Origin: Thalassobaculum fulvum
Lineage (GTDB): Bacteria; Pseudomonadota; Alphaproteobacteria; Thalassobaculales; Thalassobaculaceae
Length of the DNA stretch: 64,000 bases
Assembly (NCBI RefSeq): GCF_014652915.1
Contig: NZ_BMZS01000015.1
Coordinates: 1 to 64,000, forward strand
Reading direction: 5' to 3'
Below, piece by piece: positions 1 through 12,189 of this stretch (the stretch's first letter is position 1; each line of letters begins with the position of its first letter). The translations under genes were made by a program, and so were the position numbers. The notes beneath the pieces are model-generated. The model saw only the letters and a program-made list of their open reading frames with translations, had not been told where the DNA came from and did not search any database.

Positions 1-92
1 GCGGCCTGCTCCTCGCCCAGCGACATCAGCAGGATGGCGGCCTTCTCCGGGCCGGTGATGCTGCGGTAGTCCTCGCGGACGCGCATGCCCAT
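1..92 (-). CDS. fliG: Flagellar motor switch protein FliG, N-terminal fragment
   Basis: Only the first 30 codons lie in the window; the gene continues past its left edge. The peptide begins MGMRVREDYRSITGPEKAAI and continues into LLMSLGEEQ. The T/SGPEKAAILL-SLGEE pattern is the start of the FliG N-terminal domain, which docks on FliF of the flagellar MS ring; FliG as a whole forms the rotor switch and transmits torque. The start at 92 follows an AGGAGG six bases upstream; the ATG two codons later is a weaker choice. It is divergent from the metF operon, with about 260 bp between. The organism is therefore probably flagellated, which fits the chemoreceptor at 58228. The identification rests on a short but characteristic stretch. 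Confidence 0.85.
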   Translation of the reverse strand, partial: MGMRVREDYRSITGPEKAAILLMSLGEEQA

Positions 93-295
93 GGCGTCGC
101 CTCCTGTTGCCTGCTGCTTGTCTGCGCGTCGTACAACCATAGCCGATCCGGGTCGCGGCCGCGTCCCCTAAGTCCGGGAAGCCGCGCCGGAACGCCTACG
201 TACATTCCACGATGCGACCGCCGGGCCGGCCGTTCCGCCGACCGGATCGAGTCGCCGTCGGAACAGAAATGGTCGCTCGATGTGCGAACGTCTCC

Positions 296-327
296 TTGCG
301 TCGATAAAGACATAAAGATATCTTTAT
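296..327 (+). promoter_or_regulatory. Predicted promoter and ArsR-type operator of the metF/metH operon
   Basis: Positions 312-327 are a perfect 16-bp palindrome, ATAAAGATATCTTTAT, in otherwise very GC-rich DNA. The half-site ATAAAGA is repeated in direct orientation at 304-310. A possible sigma-70 pair, TTGCGT (296-301) and TATCTT (319-324) with a 17-bp spacer, puts the palindrome over the -10 element. It lies 25 bp before the ArsR-methyltransferase start, so autoregulation by that protein is the simplest reading. Related ArsR regulators of methionine-cycle genes in proteobacteria (SahR/SamR type) respond to S-adenosylhomocysteine or SAM. The assignment here is inference. Confidence 0.65.
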
Positions 328-351
328 ATCCACATGGCGCGAGGAGGCATC

Positions 352-1305
352 ATGGAGGCATTGCTGTCGGGGTTGCGGGCGGTCGCGGAGCCGACACGGC
401 TGCGCATACTGGCGCTCTGTGCCCGGGCCGAGCTGTCGGTGACCGAGCTGGTGACGATTCTCGGCCAGAGCCAGCCGCGGGTGTCGCGCCATCTCAAGCT
501 GATGGTCGAGGCCGGGGTGCTGGAGCGCAACCGCGAGGGTGCGCGGGCGTTCTATCGTCCGGCCGAGCGCGGTGGCCTCGCCGACATGGTGCAGGCCCTG
601 GTCGACCTGGTGCCGGGCGACGATCCGGAGGTGCTGGACGACCTGGCGCGGCTGGACCGGATCCGCGAGGACCGGGCCGAGCGCGCATCCCGGTACTTCC
701 AGGAGAACGCGGTGCACTGGGAGGAGCTGCGCGGCATGTACGTCGACGACGACGTCGTGGACGCGCGCCTGCTGGCGACCCTGCGGGAGGAGCCCGGCGG
801 CGATCTGCTGGACATCGGCACCGGTACCGGCCGGGTCCTGGAGATGGCCGCCGAGCACGTCCGCAGCGCCGTCGGCATCGACAACGCGCGACCGATGCTG
901 GAGATCGCCCGCGCCAACCTGGACAAGGCCGGCTACCGGCACTGCCAGGTGCGGCTGGCCGACATGTATCGGCTGCCGTTCCCGGCCGAGCGGTTCGACG
1001 CGGTGACCATCAACATGGTCCTGCACTACGCCGAATCGCCGGGCGCGGTGCTGTCCGAGGCGGCCCGCGTGCTGAAGCCGGGCGGCCGCCTGATCGTGGT
1101 GGATTTCGCGCCGCACGAGCTGGTCGAGCTGCGCGACGAGCACGAGCATCGCTGGCTGGGCTTCGAGGAGGTCGAGATCGGCCGCATCGCCGCCCATGCC
1201 GGCCTGACCCTGGAACCGACCGTGGCGGTCGAGGGCGAGCCCCTGACCGTCTGTCTGTGGCGGGCCCGCCGGGCGCCGGTCGCCCGGATCGCCGCCGCGT
1301 CTTGA
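352..1305 (+). CDS. ArsR-family regulator fused to a SAM-dependent methyltransferase domain
   Basis: The protein has 317 residues. Residues 1-75 form an ArsR winged helix (EPTRLRILALC, then recognition helix QSQPRVSRHLKLM near 39-51). Residues about 140-260 form a class I methyltransferase fold with the SAM motif DIGTGTG near 154-160 and a VLKPGGRLIVVDF strand. No ArsR-type metal-binding cysteine cluster is visible, so the ligand is more likely SAM or S-adenosylhomocysteine bound by the C-terminal domain. I chose the ATG at 352 because GAGGAGG sits four bases upstream; an in-frame ATG at 334 would lie ahead of this ribosome site. It is first in a run with metF and metH and probably tunes that operon through the palindrome at 312-327. 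Whether the methyltransferase domain is catalytic cannot be told. Confidence 0.85.
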   Translation: MEALLSGLRAVAEPTRLRILALCARAELSVTELVTILGQSQPRVSRHLKLMVEAGVLERNREGARAFYRPAERGGLADMVQALVDLVPGDDPEVLDDLARLDRIREDRAERASRYFQENAVHWEELRGMYVDDDVVDARLLATLREEPGGDLLDIGTGTGRVLEMAAEHVRSAVGIDNARPMLEIARANLDKAGYRHCQVRLADMYRLPFPAERFDAVTINMVLHYAESPGAVLSEAARVLKPGGRLIVVDFAPHELVELRDEHEHRWLGFEEVEIGRIAAHAGLTLEPTVAVEGEPLTVCLWRARRAPVARIAAAS

Positions 1306-1315
1306 GGAGAGGAAG

Positions 1316-2182
1316 ATGAGCCGAATCCCGACGATCAGCTTCGAGTTCTTCCCGCCCAAGGACGAGGCGGGCGAGGCCAAGCTCTGGGAAACCCTGGAGC
1401 GACTGGCGCCGTACGGACCGCGCTTCGTGTCGGTGACCTACGGGGCCGGCGGCAGCACGCGCGAGCGCACCAGCCGGATCGTCACCCGCATCAAGCGCGA
1501 GAGCGGGCTGGAGCCGGCGGCGCACCTGACCTGCGTCGGAGCCGCCCGCGACGAGGTCGACGCCGTCTCGCGCGGCTGGTGGGACGCCGGCATCCGCCAC
1601 GTGGTGGCGTTGCGCGGCGACGCCCCAGCCGGCACCGGCAAGTACCGGCCGCATCCGGGTGGCTACGCCAACGCGGCCGAGCTGACCGCCGGGCTGCGCA
1701 AGGTCGGCGATTTCGAGATCTCGGTCGGCGCCTATCCGGAATCGCATCCCGACTCGCCGTCGCCGGCGGCCGACCTCGACAACCTGAAGCGCAAGCTGGA
1801 CGCCGGCGCGACCCGGGCGATCACCCAGTTCTTCTTCGAGGCCGAGACGTTCCTTCGGTTCCGCGACCGCTGCGCCGCCGCCGGCATAAACGCACCGCTG
1901 GTGCCCGGGATCCTGCCGGTCACCAACTTCCGGAAGGTGGTCGAGTTCTCGGCGGCCTGCGGCGCCACCGTGCCGGCCTGGATGGCCGAGCTGTTCGAGG
2001 GCCTGGACGACGACCCGGAGACCCGCCAGCTGGTGGCGGCCACGACCGCGTCGGAGCTGTGTCTGGCGCTAATGGCGGAGGGGGTGGAGGACTTCCATTT
2101 CTACACCCTGAACCGGCCGCAGCTGGCGGCGGCGATCTGCCGGCGCCTGGGCGTCCGGCCCGAGCTGGACGCCGCGGCATGA
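1316..2182 (+). CDS. metF: 5,10-methylenetetrahydrofolate reductase MetF
   Basis: This FAD enzyme reduces methylene-THF to 5-methyl-THF, the methyl donor for MetH. The 288 residues are close to the roughly 296 of E. coli MetF. Family motifs visible are FEFFPPK near the N-terminus (its Glu is catalytic in the family), [33 protein letters not shown] and VPGILPV. The start follows GAGGAGAGGAAG, ten bases after the regulator's stop. Its TGA overlaps the next ATG (ATGA at 2179-2182), implying translational coupling in the methionine operon. Confidence 0.95.
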   Translation: MSRIPTISFEFFPPKDEAGEAKLWETLERLAPYGPRFVSVTYGAGGSTRERTSRIVTRIKRESGLEPAAHLTCVGAARDEVDAVSRGWWDAGIRHVVALRGDAPAGTGKYRPHPGGYANAAELTAGLRKVGDFEISVGAYPESHPDSPSPAADLDNLKRKLDAGATRAITQFFFEAETFLRFRDRCAAAGINAPLVPGILPVTNFRKVVEFSAACGATVPAWMAELFEGLDDDPETRQLVAATTASELCLALMAEGVEDFHFYTLNRPQLAAAICRRLGVRPELDAAA

Positions 2183-3129
2183 GCGGTCCCGGCCTCATGG
2201 TCGAGGCGCGGCGCGTGCCGCTGCCGGTGTCCGGCGGGCTGGCGGAAGCGCTGGCCGGCTTCGCCGCCCCGTGCCTCGAGGTGCTGAACCTCGAGCAGCC
2301 GCGGGCCGTGCGGGCGGCGCACCGCCGCTACCTGGAGGCCGGGGCCCGCGTCGTCCGGACCAACACCGCCGGCGCCTCGCCGCAGCGCCTGGACCGCTGG
2401 CGGATGCACGACGAGGCGTTCATCGTCTCGTACATGGCGGCCGAGCACGCCGCCGAGACCGCCCGGGCGGTCGCCGCCGAGACCGGCGTCGCGCGCTGGG
2501 TGCTCGGCGTCGCGCGGGTCGAGGCCCGGGTCCGCCAGCTCGGCTTCCTGTCGCTCGACCAGGTCGAAGAGGCGTCCCGCACCATGGCCTCGGGCCTCGC
2601 CGGGGGTGGCGCCGACGCCATCGTGGTGGAGAGCAACCAGGACGGCGCCCGACTGACCGCGGCGCTGGCCGGGGTCCGCCGGGGCATGGCCGATGCCGGC
2701 CGTTCGCTGCCGGTGCTGCTGACCCTGCGCTACGACCCGCTGTTCGGCACGCCGCACCGCGACCGGGTGACCGCCGACCTGGCGGGAGCCGCGGCGGCGG
2801 CGGCCGGGCTCGGCATCGCCGCCGTCGGCATCGCCAACGCCGATCTGGCGGATTCCTGGATCGACACGCTGCGGGCGGTGGCCCGGGCGTTTCCGGGACC
2901 GCTGCAGGTCGAGGCGGCGCCGGCGTCGCCGGATCTGGCGGCGCTGCTGGGCGATCCGGCGCTCGCCTCCCGCCTGGCGCTGATCGGCGGTGGCCGGTCG
3001 CCCGACGACACCGGGCGGCTGTGCGAGCGCCTGCGTTCCTTTCGCGGCGGCGAGGCCGATACCGCCGACCTGTTCGCCGCCAACGACACCGTCACCGTGC
3101 CGGTCCGCCGGCCAAGGGGGACAAGATGA
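2179..3129 (+). CDS. Degenerate homocysteine S-methyltransferase paralogue lacking the zinc cysteines
   Basis: The 316-residue protein lies between metF and the MetH N-terminal gene with four-base overlaps on both sides. It is recognisably a homocysteine methyltransferase barrel: [20 protein letters not shown] and [16 protein letters not shown] align with [20 protein letters not shown] and [16 protein letters not shown] of the neighbour at 3126. The zinc ligands are gone. Where the active enzyme has VGFNC this protein has VGIAN (residues 216-220), and where it has LVGGCCG it has LIGGGRS (268-274). It should therefore not bind catalytic zinc or activate homocysteine in the known way. A structural partner of the split MetH, a regulator or an altered activity are all possible. 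No frameshift is seen and the reading frame is intact, which argues for a retained function. Confidence 0.8.
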   Translation: MSGPGLMVEARRVPLPVSGGLAEALAGFAAPCLEVLNLEQPRAVRAAHRRYLEAGARVVRTNTAGASPQRLDRWRMHDEAFIVSYMAAEHAAETARAVAAETGVARWVLGVARVEARVRQLGFLSLDQVEEASRTMASGLAGGGADAIVVESNQDGARLTAALAGVRRGMADAGRSLPVLLTLRYDPLFGTPHRDRVTADLAGAAAAAAGLGIAAVGIANADLADSWIDTLRAVARAFPGPLQVEAAPASPDLAALLGDPALASRLALIGGGRSPDDTGRLCERLRSFRGGEADTADLFAANDTVTVPVRRPRGTR

Positions 3130-4205
3130 CCCGACCTGAGCGCCTGGAAGCCCTGCACCGGCTGGCCGAGCGGCGCGTGCTCGTGCTGGACGGTGCCATG
3201 GGCACCATGATCCAGAGCCTGAAGCTGGACGAGGCCGACTTCCGCGGCGAGCGGTTCAAGGACCACGACCGCGAGCTGAAGGGCGACAACGACCTGCTGA
3301 ACCTGACCAGGCCGGACGCCATCGAGGCGATCCACCGGGAGTACCTGGAGGCCGGCGCCGACATCATCCAGACCAACACCTTCAACGCGACCTCGATCAG
3401 TCAGGCCGACTACGGCCTGCAGGCGCTGGCGCGCGAGATCAACAGGGCCGGTGCGGAGATCGCCCGGCGGGCCGCCGACCGGTTCGCCGAGGAGACCGGC
3501 CGGCCGGCGTTCGTCGGCGGCGGGCTCGGCCCGACCAGCCGGACCGCCTCGATCTCGCCGGACGTCAACGACCCGGGTGCGCGCAACGTCACCTTCGACG
3601 AGCTGCGCGAGGCGTATCTCGAGGCGACCCTCGGCCTGATCGAGGGCGGCGCCGACATCGTCATGGTCGAGACCATCTTCGACACCCTGAACGCCAAGGC
3701 CGCCCTGGTGGCGGTGCGCGAGGCGTTCGACGAGGCCGGGGTGGAGCTGCCGATCATCGTCAGCGGCACCATCACCGACCGCTCGGGCCGGACCCTGTCG
3801 GGCCAGACCCCGGAGGCGTTCTGGAACGCCGTACGGCATGCTAGGCCGTTCGCCGTCGGGTTCAACTGCGCGCTCGGCGCCAAGGACCTGCGGGCCCACG
3901 TCGCCGAGCTGGCGCGGGTCGCCGACGTCAAGGTGTCGGCCTATCCGAATGCCGGCCTGCCGAACGAGTTCGGCGGCTACGACGAGACCCCGGACCAGAC
4001 CGCCGGCCATCTCGGCGGCTGGGCCTCGGACGGGCTCATCAATCTGGTGGGCGGCTGCTGCGGCACCACCCCGGATCACATCCGGGCGATCGCCGAGGCC
4101 GTGAAGGCCGCCCCCCCGCGCACCGTGCCGACGGTGCCGCGCCGCCTGCGTCTGTCCGGCCTCGAGCCGTTCGAGATGCAGACCTTCCACAATCAGGCAG
4201 CCTGA
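3126..4205 (+). CDS. metH: Split methionine synthase, homocysteine-binding (N-terminal) subunit
   Basis: The 359 residues match module 1 of cobalamin-dependent methionine synthase. It opens with [11 protein letters not shown] and keeps the three zinc cysteines: Cys248 in VGFNCALG and Cys311-Cys312 in [11 protein letters not shown]. These bind Zn2+, which activates homocysteine as a thiolate. The protein stops where E. coli MetH would run into its folate domain; that domain starts as a separate gene six bases later. The start is an ATGA overlap with the preceding gene. Together with the 890-residue partner it totals 1249 residues, against 1227 in E. coli MetH, so the two probably form one enzyme in trans. 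Confidence 0.92.
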   Translation: MTRPERLEALHRLAERRVLVLDGAMGTMIQSLKLDEADFRGERFKDHDRELKGDNDLLNLTRPDAIEAIHREYLEAGADIIQTNTFNATSISQADYGLQALAREINRAGAEIARRAADRFAEETGRPAFVGGGLGPTSRTASISPDVNDPGARNVTFDELREAYLEATLGLIEGGADIVMVETIFDTLNAKAALVAVREAFDEAGVELPIIVSGTITDRSGRTLSGQTPEAFWNAVRHARPFAVGFNCALGAKDLRAHVAELARVADVKVSAYPNAGLPNEFGGYDETPDQTAGHLGGWASDGLINLVGGCCGTTPDHIRAIAEAVKAAPPRTVPTVPRRLRLSGLEPFEMQTFHNQAA

Positions 4206-4211
4206 GGCCTC

Positions 4212-6884
<2,673 letters not shown>

Positions 6885-7392
6885 TCGTCCCGGGCCGGCC
6901 TGCCGGAGCGTCGTCGCGCTAGGATCGTCCCGCAGACGGCCGGCGGAACGCGGCCGAGCGTCGGGCGAAAGCACGCCATGACGAGCGAAGGCCGTCTGCC
7001 ACCGGCAGCGCTGCTGCCGGGCATGCTCGCCAACGAGTGACTGTTCCGGTACCGCCGCCGCTTCTCGCCGCCGCCTCTCGCCGTCGTTCGGGTCGGTGCG
7101 CCTGTCCGGCCCGCGGCATCCGCCGAGGGTGCCGGTGATCCGCATGGTGAACGCCGGCGGCTCCCTTGTCCGCGAAGCATGCCGAATCACGCTCCGATCA
7201 CGCTCGGTGTGCTCGATTGCCGTGAGCGCAACCGGAAGAGCGGCTGGCCTCGGCCGGTCCGGGGAGACGGTCTTCGTCTCTCGCGGGTCTGCGCGAGCGG
7301 CGCGTCGTTCTCGCGGCGGTCGCCGGATCGCAAGGAATACTGAGGAACGGGATTCGGGATACGGGAGAATCGACAGAGGAGAGGGGGCTCAA
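6885..7392. other. Intergenic gap between metH and the giant membrane protein
   Basis: About 508 bp hold no gene I can support. A GC hairpin, CCGGCAG (7002-7008) with CTGCCGG (7014-7020) around a five-base loop, could end the met operon, but no T-run follows. A 20-codon ORF at 6978-7040 has no ribosome site. The frame of the next gene is open back to 7096, but the peptide there is Arg/Ser-rich like untranslated GC-rich DNA. Confidence 0.4.
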
Positions 7393-10300
7393 ATGGTGTG
7401 CGTGATCTATCCCTCCGGACGGGCGGCAGGCATACGGTCCGCAATCGAAGGACTGGAGGCGCGTGTCGGGATGAGCGTCGACCTTGTCGCCGACACGGAG
7501 CTCACGGACCGAAGCGTGAGTCCCCGGGGCCCGATCATTCTGGGCACACCGACGTTGCCGAAGATCGTTCGGGATACGCCGGCCCCCCTGGTGATACTCG
7601 AGCCCGCGGCGCTGGCCGGGGCGGGCCTCGCCGGACCGACGCGGGGTGTGGACTACCAGTCTCCCGAGGAGGGCGATCCCGGTCGCCCATTGGTGGGGCT
7701 CCGCGGCGGGCCCGCGCCGATTCAGCCCGTCGCGGCGCACCGGGCGGTCGGATGGGCGAAGCCCCGCAAGGGGGCCGAGATCCTGGTTCACGACCTGCAG
7801 GCACCCGACCGGGCGGTCGCATTCGCGTATCCGGCGAAGGGGCCGGTCGGGCCGCGTCTCGCGCTGCTGGTCGGGTTCGACGGCCTGCCGGATCTGACCG
7901 TCGATGGCGCGGCGATACTTTCCGACTGGCTGATTCATGCCGGCGCCACCGGGCGGCCCGAGGCCACGGGCGTGCCGATCGAGTACTCCCACACGCTCTG
8001 GGGGCACGAGTATCAACGCTATGTCCACGAGCAGGTCGGCAAGAACATCTCGGCGGCCCTGCTGCGGTATGCGTCGATCGTGGGCGTCGGCGGGGTTCTC
8101 GCCCTCGGAGCCGCCGGCTGGGGCTACATCGAGCTCAAGATCGCCACCGATCTGAGCGCCGAGAAGGAGAAGCTCCAGGACAAGATCGTCGGCAACCTCT
8201 CCGGCCTGGTGAACGAGCGTGTCGCGACGACGCTTCTGACGCTCTCGAAGGTGGAAGAGAAGGTCAAGGCCCGCACGGAGACGGCCATCGACGAGGCCCT
8301 CGACGACAAGAAAGTCAGCGAACGGGCACAGGAACTGGTCGCAGACATCGTCGACCGGAAGCTGGACCCGAAGCGGATCGACAAGATCGTCGAGGAAGCC
8401 GTCAACAAGGATGCGAACCGACAGGCGCTGATCGACGCCGCCACCGAGAAGCTGCGGTCCGACCGGGGCATCCAGAAGGTCATCCTGTCGGCGGTCCGTC
8501 CGCAGGTGTTCGACGACGACCCGGCGCAGCGCGCGCGTGCCTTCCAGATCCTGGTCTTCTTCGAAGACAAGGATCAGCTCCGCGAGACCGTTCGCCGGAT
8601 ACTGTCCGAGGAGTCGAACCCCGAGAGCGAGCTCTACTCGATCGCGCTGACCGAGTACCCGCACGCCGGGGACGCGACGGATGCCGAGATCCTGGATGCC
8701 GTGCTGGCCGACCTCCGGTCGGTCACGGAGCCGCCGGACGAGCTGATCCGCGCGGTGCAGGCGTTCGTTTCGAAGTTCTCAGACGCCCATGCCGCCCAGG
8801 TGACGCGAAGACTCGCGACCGGGGAACTCGCAGCCCCCATCGCCGACGCCCTGGTGTCGGTGCTGGGCGAGATCAAGGGCGACGGCGTGGTGACCGCCTT
8901 CGTCGAGCTGGCGGCGGTCGCCGACGATACCGTGTCGGAACTCGGCTGGATCGGGCTGGCCGGGCTGGGGGACCGGGAGGTCTCGAAGGAGACGCGCCTC
9001 GCGGCCCTGCGGACCTTGTGGCCGATGGCGCGCGGCGAGATCCTCGGGCCCAACACCGACCTGACGCGCCGGAGCTTCGCCGCGGCGACCGCGCCCGACG
9101 CCCGGGTGCTGGAGCAGCACCTCGCTCTGCTCGAGGGAACCGGAGACATGTCGCCGCAAGCGGCTCGCTATCTCCGGTCGCGCGTGAAGCCCAACGGTCG
9201 GCTGCTCCTCGACGACGTCGACCACGTGATGCGGGCCGTGGAACGCGTCCACGAAGCCGGGGATATCTCCCATGTCGGATACTCGGCGCTGCGCCTCGTG
9301 ATCGAGGGTGGTGACGAGATCGCCGGGCAGTTGGCCGGAATTCTCACCATGGGCGGGACCGGCCGGGCGAGCTTCCGAAGTCTGCTCGAGCGTTTCAGGG
9401 CGACCGGTGAGTTGAAGGAGCAGGCATATCGCTTCCTGCAGCGCGCAGCGCTCCGGGAGTTCAGGGACGAGCCGGATCTCGCCGCCGATCTCCGCGACAG
9501 GCTGGAGACGGTGAGGCGCTTCGACGATGTATCCGACCGTGCCTACGGCGAGTTGTCGGCGTCCTTGCGCATGATGGAGAGATCCCGGTCCGCGGCAGTC
9601 GATCGGGAGCAGATCGATCGGGAGCAGATCGAGCGGGTGTTGTCGGATCTCGGTGGCAACAGCGTGTTCTCGCTCATCCTGGCGCCCGACCTGACCGCCG
9701 CGATGCGTTCGGGCGATGCCGGCGAAGCGCGACGCCTCCTGTCGCGCGCTCGGGGACTGCTTCCGCCGGACGCCTACCGGCGCCTGGAGGCGGCGATCGG
9801 TGTTCCGGAGCCGGCGGAATCCGACGAATTGAAGGCGACGCTGGTCATGCTGCTCGAACATCTCGTGCAGATCGAGCGTTCTCTGGTCGCTCGCCCGGAG
9901 AGTGCGCGGCCGATCGTCGACGCCACCTTGAAGAACGCCGTGATTGCATGGCTGCTGCCGCCGCCGACCCAGAGCGAGACGTGGACTCAGCTTCTGTCCG
10001 ACCTCTCGCTCGTCGAGACCGACGGCTCGACCGACAACAATGCGCGCCTGCTGACGGTGTTCAGCCAGCGGGCTCGAACGACGTTGGGGCCCGACGTCGA
10101 GCACTCGGCGTACGACCCGCTGGTTCGTGCCGTGCTCGAGCAGCCACTGTGGTCCGGCAACGAGCCCTTGGCGGACGTGCTGGCGCACTCGGTCGAGCAT
10201 TGCCCGGCCGGCGTGCTTCGCGACCACGTGCGCGCGGTTCTCAGGACGGGCGCTTCCGACCCCGAGACCAAGCCCCGCGGGCAGAACCTCGCGGTCCGGG

Positions 10301-12105
10301 GATTGGCGGCGGCGCTCCGGCGCCTGAACGACCGCGGTCGGCCTCTGGTCTATGCAGGGCTGGTGGCGGACCTCGACCTCGTCCGGGCGCCGGCCGCCGA
10401 AAAGCGCCTGTTTCTGGAGGGACTGCAGCAGGCGCTCGCCACCGACCGACGCCCGTGGCTCGCCGTGATGCGCGGCGCAAAGGAGGCGATCGATGGGCCG
10501 CCGGCCGAGGCAGGCAAGGCGCTCGACTTCACGCAACTCGTGCTGGATGTCTCGCTCGACACGCCGGACCGCGCGACGGAGGAGCGCGACCGGATCGTCG
10601 CCGCAATCGAGGATTCCGGGCTCGCGGCGGCCCTTGCGAGGGCGGCGGAGCAGGGCGACGGAGACGGTCGCCGGGCACAGCGACTCCTCCAGCGTCTCGT
10701 GGAACGGGTGCCGTGGTTCGACGGGCTTGGCGACGTCCACGAGATCGCGAACGACGGCTTCGCCCAGGATGTCCCCGCGCAGTCGGTCCAGGCGGGGCTC
10801 TGGTATGCGCTGCCGGCGATCGAGACGCACGACTACTGGCTGCGCCTGCCGGACGACGATGTCGGCAAAGCGGAGATTGCGGTCGTGGACCGCGACCACC
10901 ATCGGGTCGTCAGGCGCGAGACTCTCAGCGCCGGTCGACCGGTCGAGCTGTTCGAGCGAGAAGCGCACTTCGTCCGTGTGCGAGCGTCAGCGGGCGGTAC
11001 CGCGGTGCCACCCAAGAGGATCCTCGCCCAGGTCCGTGACAAGCCGGCACCACTCGAGATTGGCGAAACCAAGGAGGAGGCGAAGCCGGTCGAGACGGGG
11101 AAGCGCTATCGCGGGCGTTTCGAGGGGCTGGCCCATGTCAAGTTCGACGTCGAGGCCGGCGGGCACTACGTTATCGAAACCAGTCATCTGAGCGCCGGTG
11201 CCGAAACCGACCTGAAGCTCCTGGCCGAGGACGATACCGTCCTCGCCGGGAACCTGGGGCGCGATGGCGGACCGGGCGCAACGATCGACTGGATCGCGAC
11301 CGATCAGCGAACGGTGCTTCTGCAGATCGCCGGCCGTGCCGGGCGCTTCGATCTGGTCGTGAAGGATGCCGGGATCGAGAACCTCGCGGCGCTTCAGCCC
11401 GCTCCGAGGGAGAGAGCACGGGCCGCGAGACTGGCGGAGTACGGCAAGATCGTTCCGGTCCAGCTCGAGGAGGGGGCCGACTTCGGATGGCTCAGCTACC
11501 CGTTCGCATCGGGCGTGCTGTACCGCCTGGAAGCCAACAGCGTGATCGAGATCCGCGAGGGTGACGACGGGCCGTCCAGGCAGCTCGTGCCGCGCCTGCA
11601 CGAGACCGGGGCGTTCCTGGGGCGGCCGCACTTTTTCCAATCGACGCGAGGGGCCGAGTACGGCCTGCGGATACAGCGGCCACGGCTGCACAGCGTCGCC
11701 AAGCTCCGCATCTCGGAGGTCGAACGCCCGGCCGGGCTGCAGTCGGCTGCGGACGAAGCCGGGGCGCGCGAGCTGCCGCCGCTGTCGCTCGCGGAGCCGC
11801 CGGAAGAGGGCTGGCTGGTATCGCTTGCCGGCCCGACGTCGTTCCTGCCGATCGACCTGAAGCGGGATGTCGACTACAGCCTCCACGTCCTGCCGACGGT
11901 CGCCGGCACGGCCCTGAAGACGCAGATCGTGCCGCTGGACGATGCGGCGGCGGACGTGATCGAGGCCGGGTCTGACGCCAGGCCGTACAGGTTCAAGGTG
12001 AACAGGGACGGCCGCTACCTGCTCCGGCTCGAACCGAAGGCCGAAGGTGGCACGGGAGAACTCGTGCATGTGATCGCCGAACCGGCGGGGCGGACCGGAG
12101 GCTAG
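7393..12105 (+). CDS. Unrecognised giant protein: membrane anchor, coiled coil, helical repeats, beta modules
   Basis: I do not recognise this 1570-residue protein as a whole. Residues 1-215 look like a soluble alpha/beta domain of unknown family. A single hydrophobic helix (ALLRYASIVGVGGVLALGAA) lies near 222-245. A charged, coiled-coil-like stretch follows (about 246-345, rich in E/K/D: AEKEKLQDKIV, KVEEKVKART). A long helical region with HEAT/ARM-like spacing spans about 345-1130, including the micro-repeat DREQIDREQIE near 736. The last 430 residues are beta-rich modules. One near 1233-1330 (GHYVIETSHLSAGAETDLKL) resembles a bacterial pre-peptidase C-terminal (PPC) domain; others start near 1137, 1359 and 1471. 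No signal peptide or catalytic motif is seen. The ATG at 7393 follows AGGAGAGGGGG. By eye its codons look less GC-saturated than its neighbours', which may mean transfer. The helix might tie a cytoplasmic N-domain to a large periplasmic C-part; the topology is a guess. Confidence 0.7.
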   Translation: MVCVIYPSGRAAGIRSAIEGLEARVGMSVDLVADTELTDRSVSPRGPIILGTPTLPKIVRDTPAPLVILEPAALAGAGLAGPTRGVDYQSPEEGDPGRPLVGLRGGPAPIQPVAAHRAVGWAKPRKGAEILVHDLQAPDRAVAFAYPAKGPVGPRLALLVGFDGLPDLTVDGAAILSDWLIHAGATGRPEATGVPIEYSHTLWGHEYQRYVHEQVGKNISAALLRYASIVGVGGVLALGAAGWGYIELKIATDLSAEKEKLQDKIVGNLSGLVNERVATTLLTLSKVEEKVKARTETAIDEALDDKKVSERAQELVADIVDRKLDPKRIDKIVEEAVNKDANRQALIDAATEKLRSDRGIQKVILSAVRPQVFDDDPAQRARAFQILVFFEDKDQLRETVRRILSEESNPESELYSIALTEYPHAGDATDAEILDAVLADLRSVTEPPDELIRAVQAFVSKFSDAHAAQVTRRLATGELAAPIADALVSVLGEIKGDGVVTAFVELAAVADDTVSELGWIGLAGLGDREVSKETRLAALRTLWPMARGEILGPNTDLTRRSFAAATAPDARVLEQHLALLEGTGDMSPQAARYLRSRVKPNGRLLLDDVDHVMRAVERVHEAGDISHVGYSALRLVIEGGDEIAGQLAGILTMGGTGRASFRSLLERFRATGELKEQAYRFLQRAALREFRDEPDLAADLRDRLETVRRFDDVSDRAYGELSASLRMMERSRSAAVDREQIDREQIERVLSDLGGNSVFSLILAPDLTAAMRSGDAGEARRLLSRARGLLPPDAYRRLEAAIGVPEPAESDELKATLVMLLEHLVQIERSLVARPESARPIVDATLKNAVIAWLLPPPTQSETWTQLLSDLSLVETDGSTDNNARLLTVFSQRARTTLGPDVEHSAYDPLVRAVLEQPLWSGNEPLADVLAHSVEHCPAGVLRDHVRAVLRTGASDPETKPRGQNLAVRGLAAALRRLNDRGRPLVYAGLVADLDLVRAPAAEKRLFLEGLQQALATDRRPWLAVMRGAKEAIDGPPAEAGKALDFTQLVLDVSLDTPDRATEERDRIVAAIEDSGLAAALARAAEQGDGDGRRAQRLLQRLVERVPWFDGLGDVHEIANDGFAQDVPAQSVQAGLWYALPAIETHDYWLRLPDDDVGKAEIAVVDRDHHRVVRRETLSAGRPVELFEREAHFVRVRASAGGTAVPPKRILAQVRDKPAPLEIGETKEEAKPVETGKRYRGRFEGLAHVKFDVEAGGHYVIETSHLSAGAETDLKLLAEDDTVLAGNLGRDGGPGATIDWIATDQRTVLLQIAGRAGRFDLVVKDAGIENLAALQPAPRERARAARLAEYGKIVPVQLEEGADFGWLSYPFASGVLYRLEANSVIEIREGDDGPSRQLVPRLHETGAFLGRPHFFQSTRGAEYGLRIQRPRLHSVAKLRISEVERPAGLQSAADEAGARELPPLSLAEPPEEGWLVSLAGPTSFLPIDLKRDVDYSLHVLPTVAGTALKTQIVPLDDAAADVIEAGSDARPYRFKVNRDGRYLLRLEPKAEGGTGELVHVIAEPAGRTGG

Positions 12106-12189
12106 AGGCGCCTGCCGGCGACGTGCGCGTTGCGGGGCCGCGCGGGGCGGCGTTATACAGCCGGGACGCCACCTGGCAGGGCCGGACCG

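Noticed and set aside
6978-7040. A 20-codon ORF after metH
   Set aside because: No ribosome site, and it includes the GC hairpin at 7002-7020.
8779-10968. A 729-codon minus-strand frame opposite the giant gene
   Set aside because: Shadow frame; residues are typical antisense GC-rich composition and no start signal or domain is seen.
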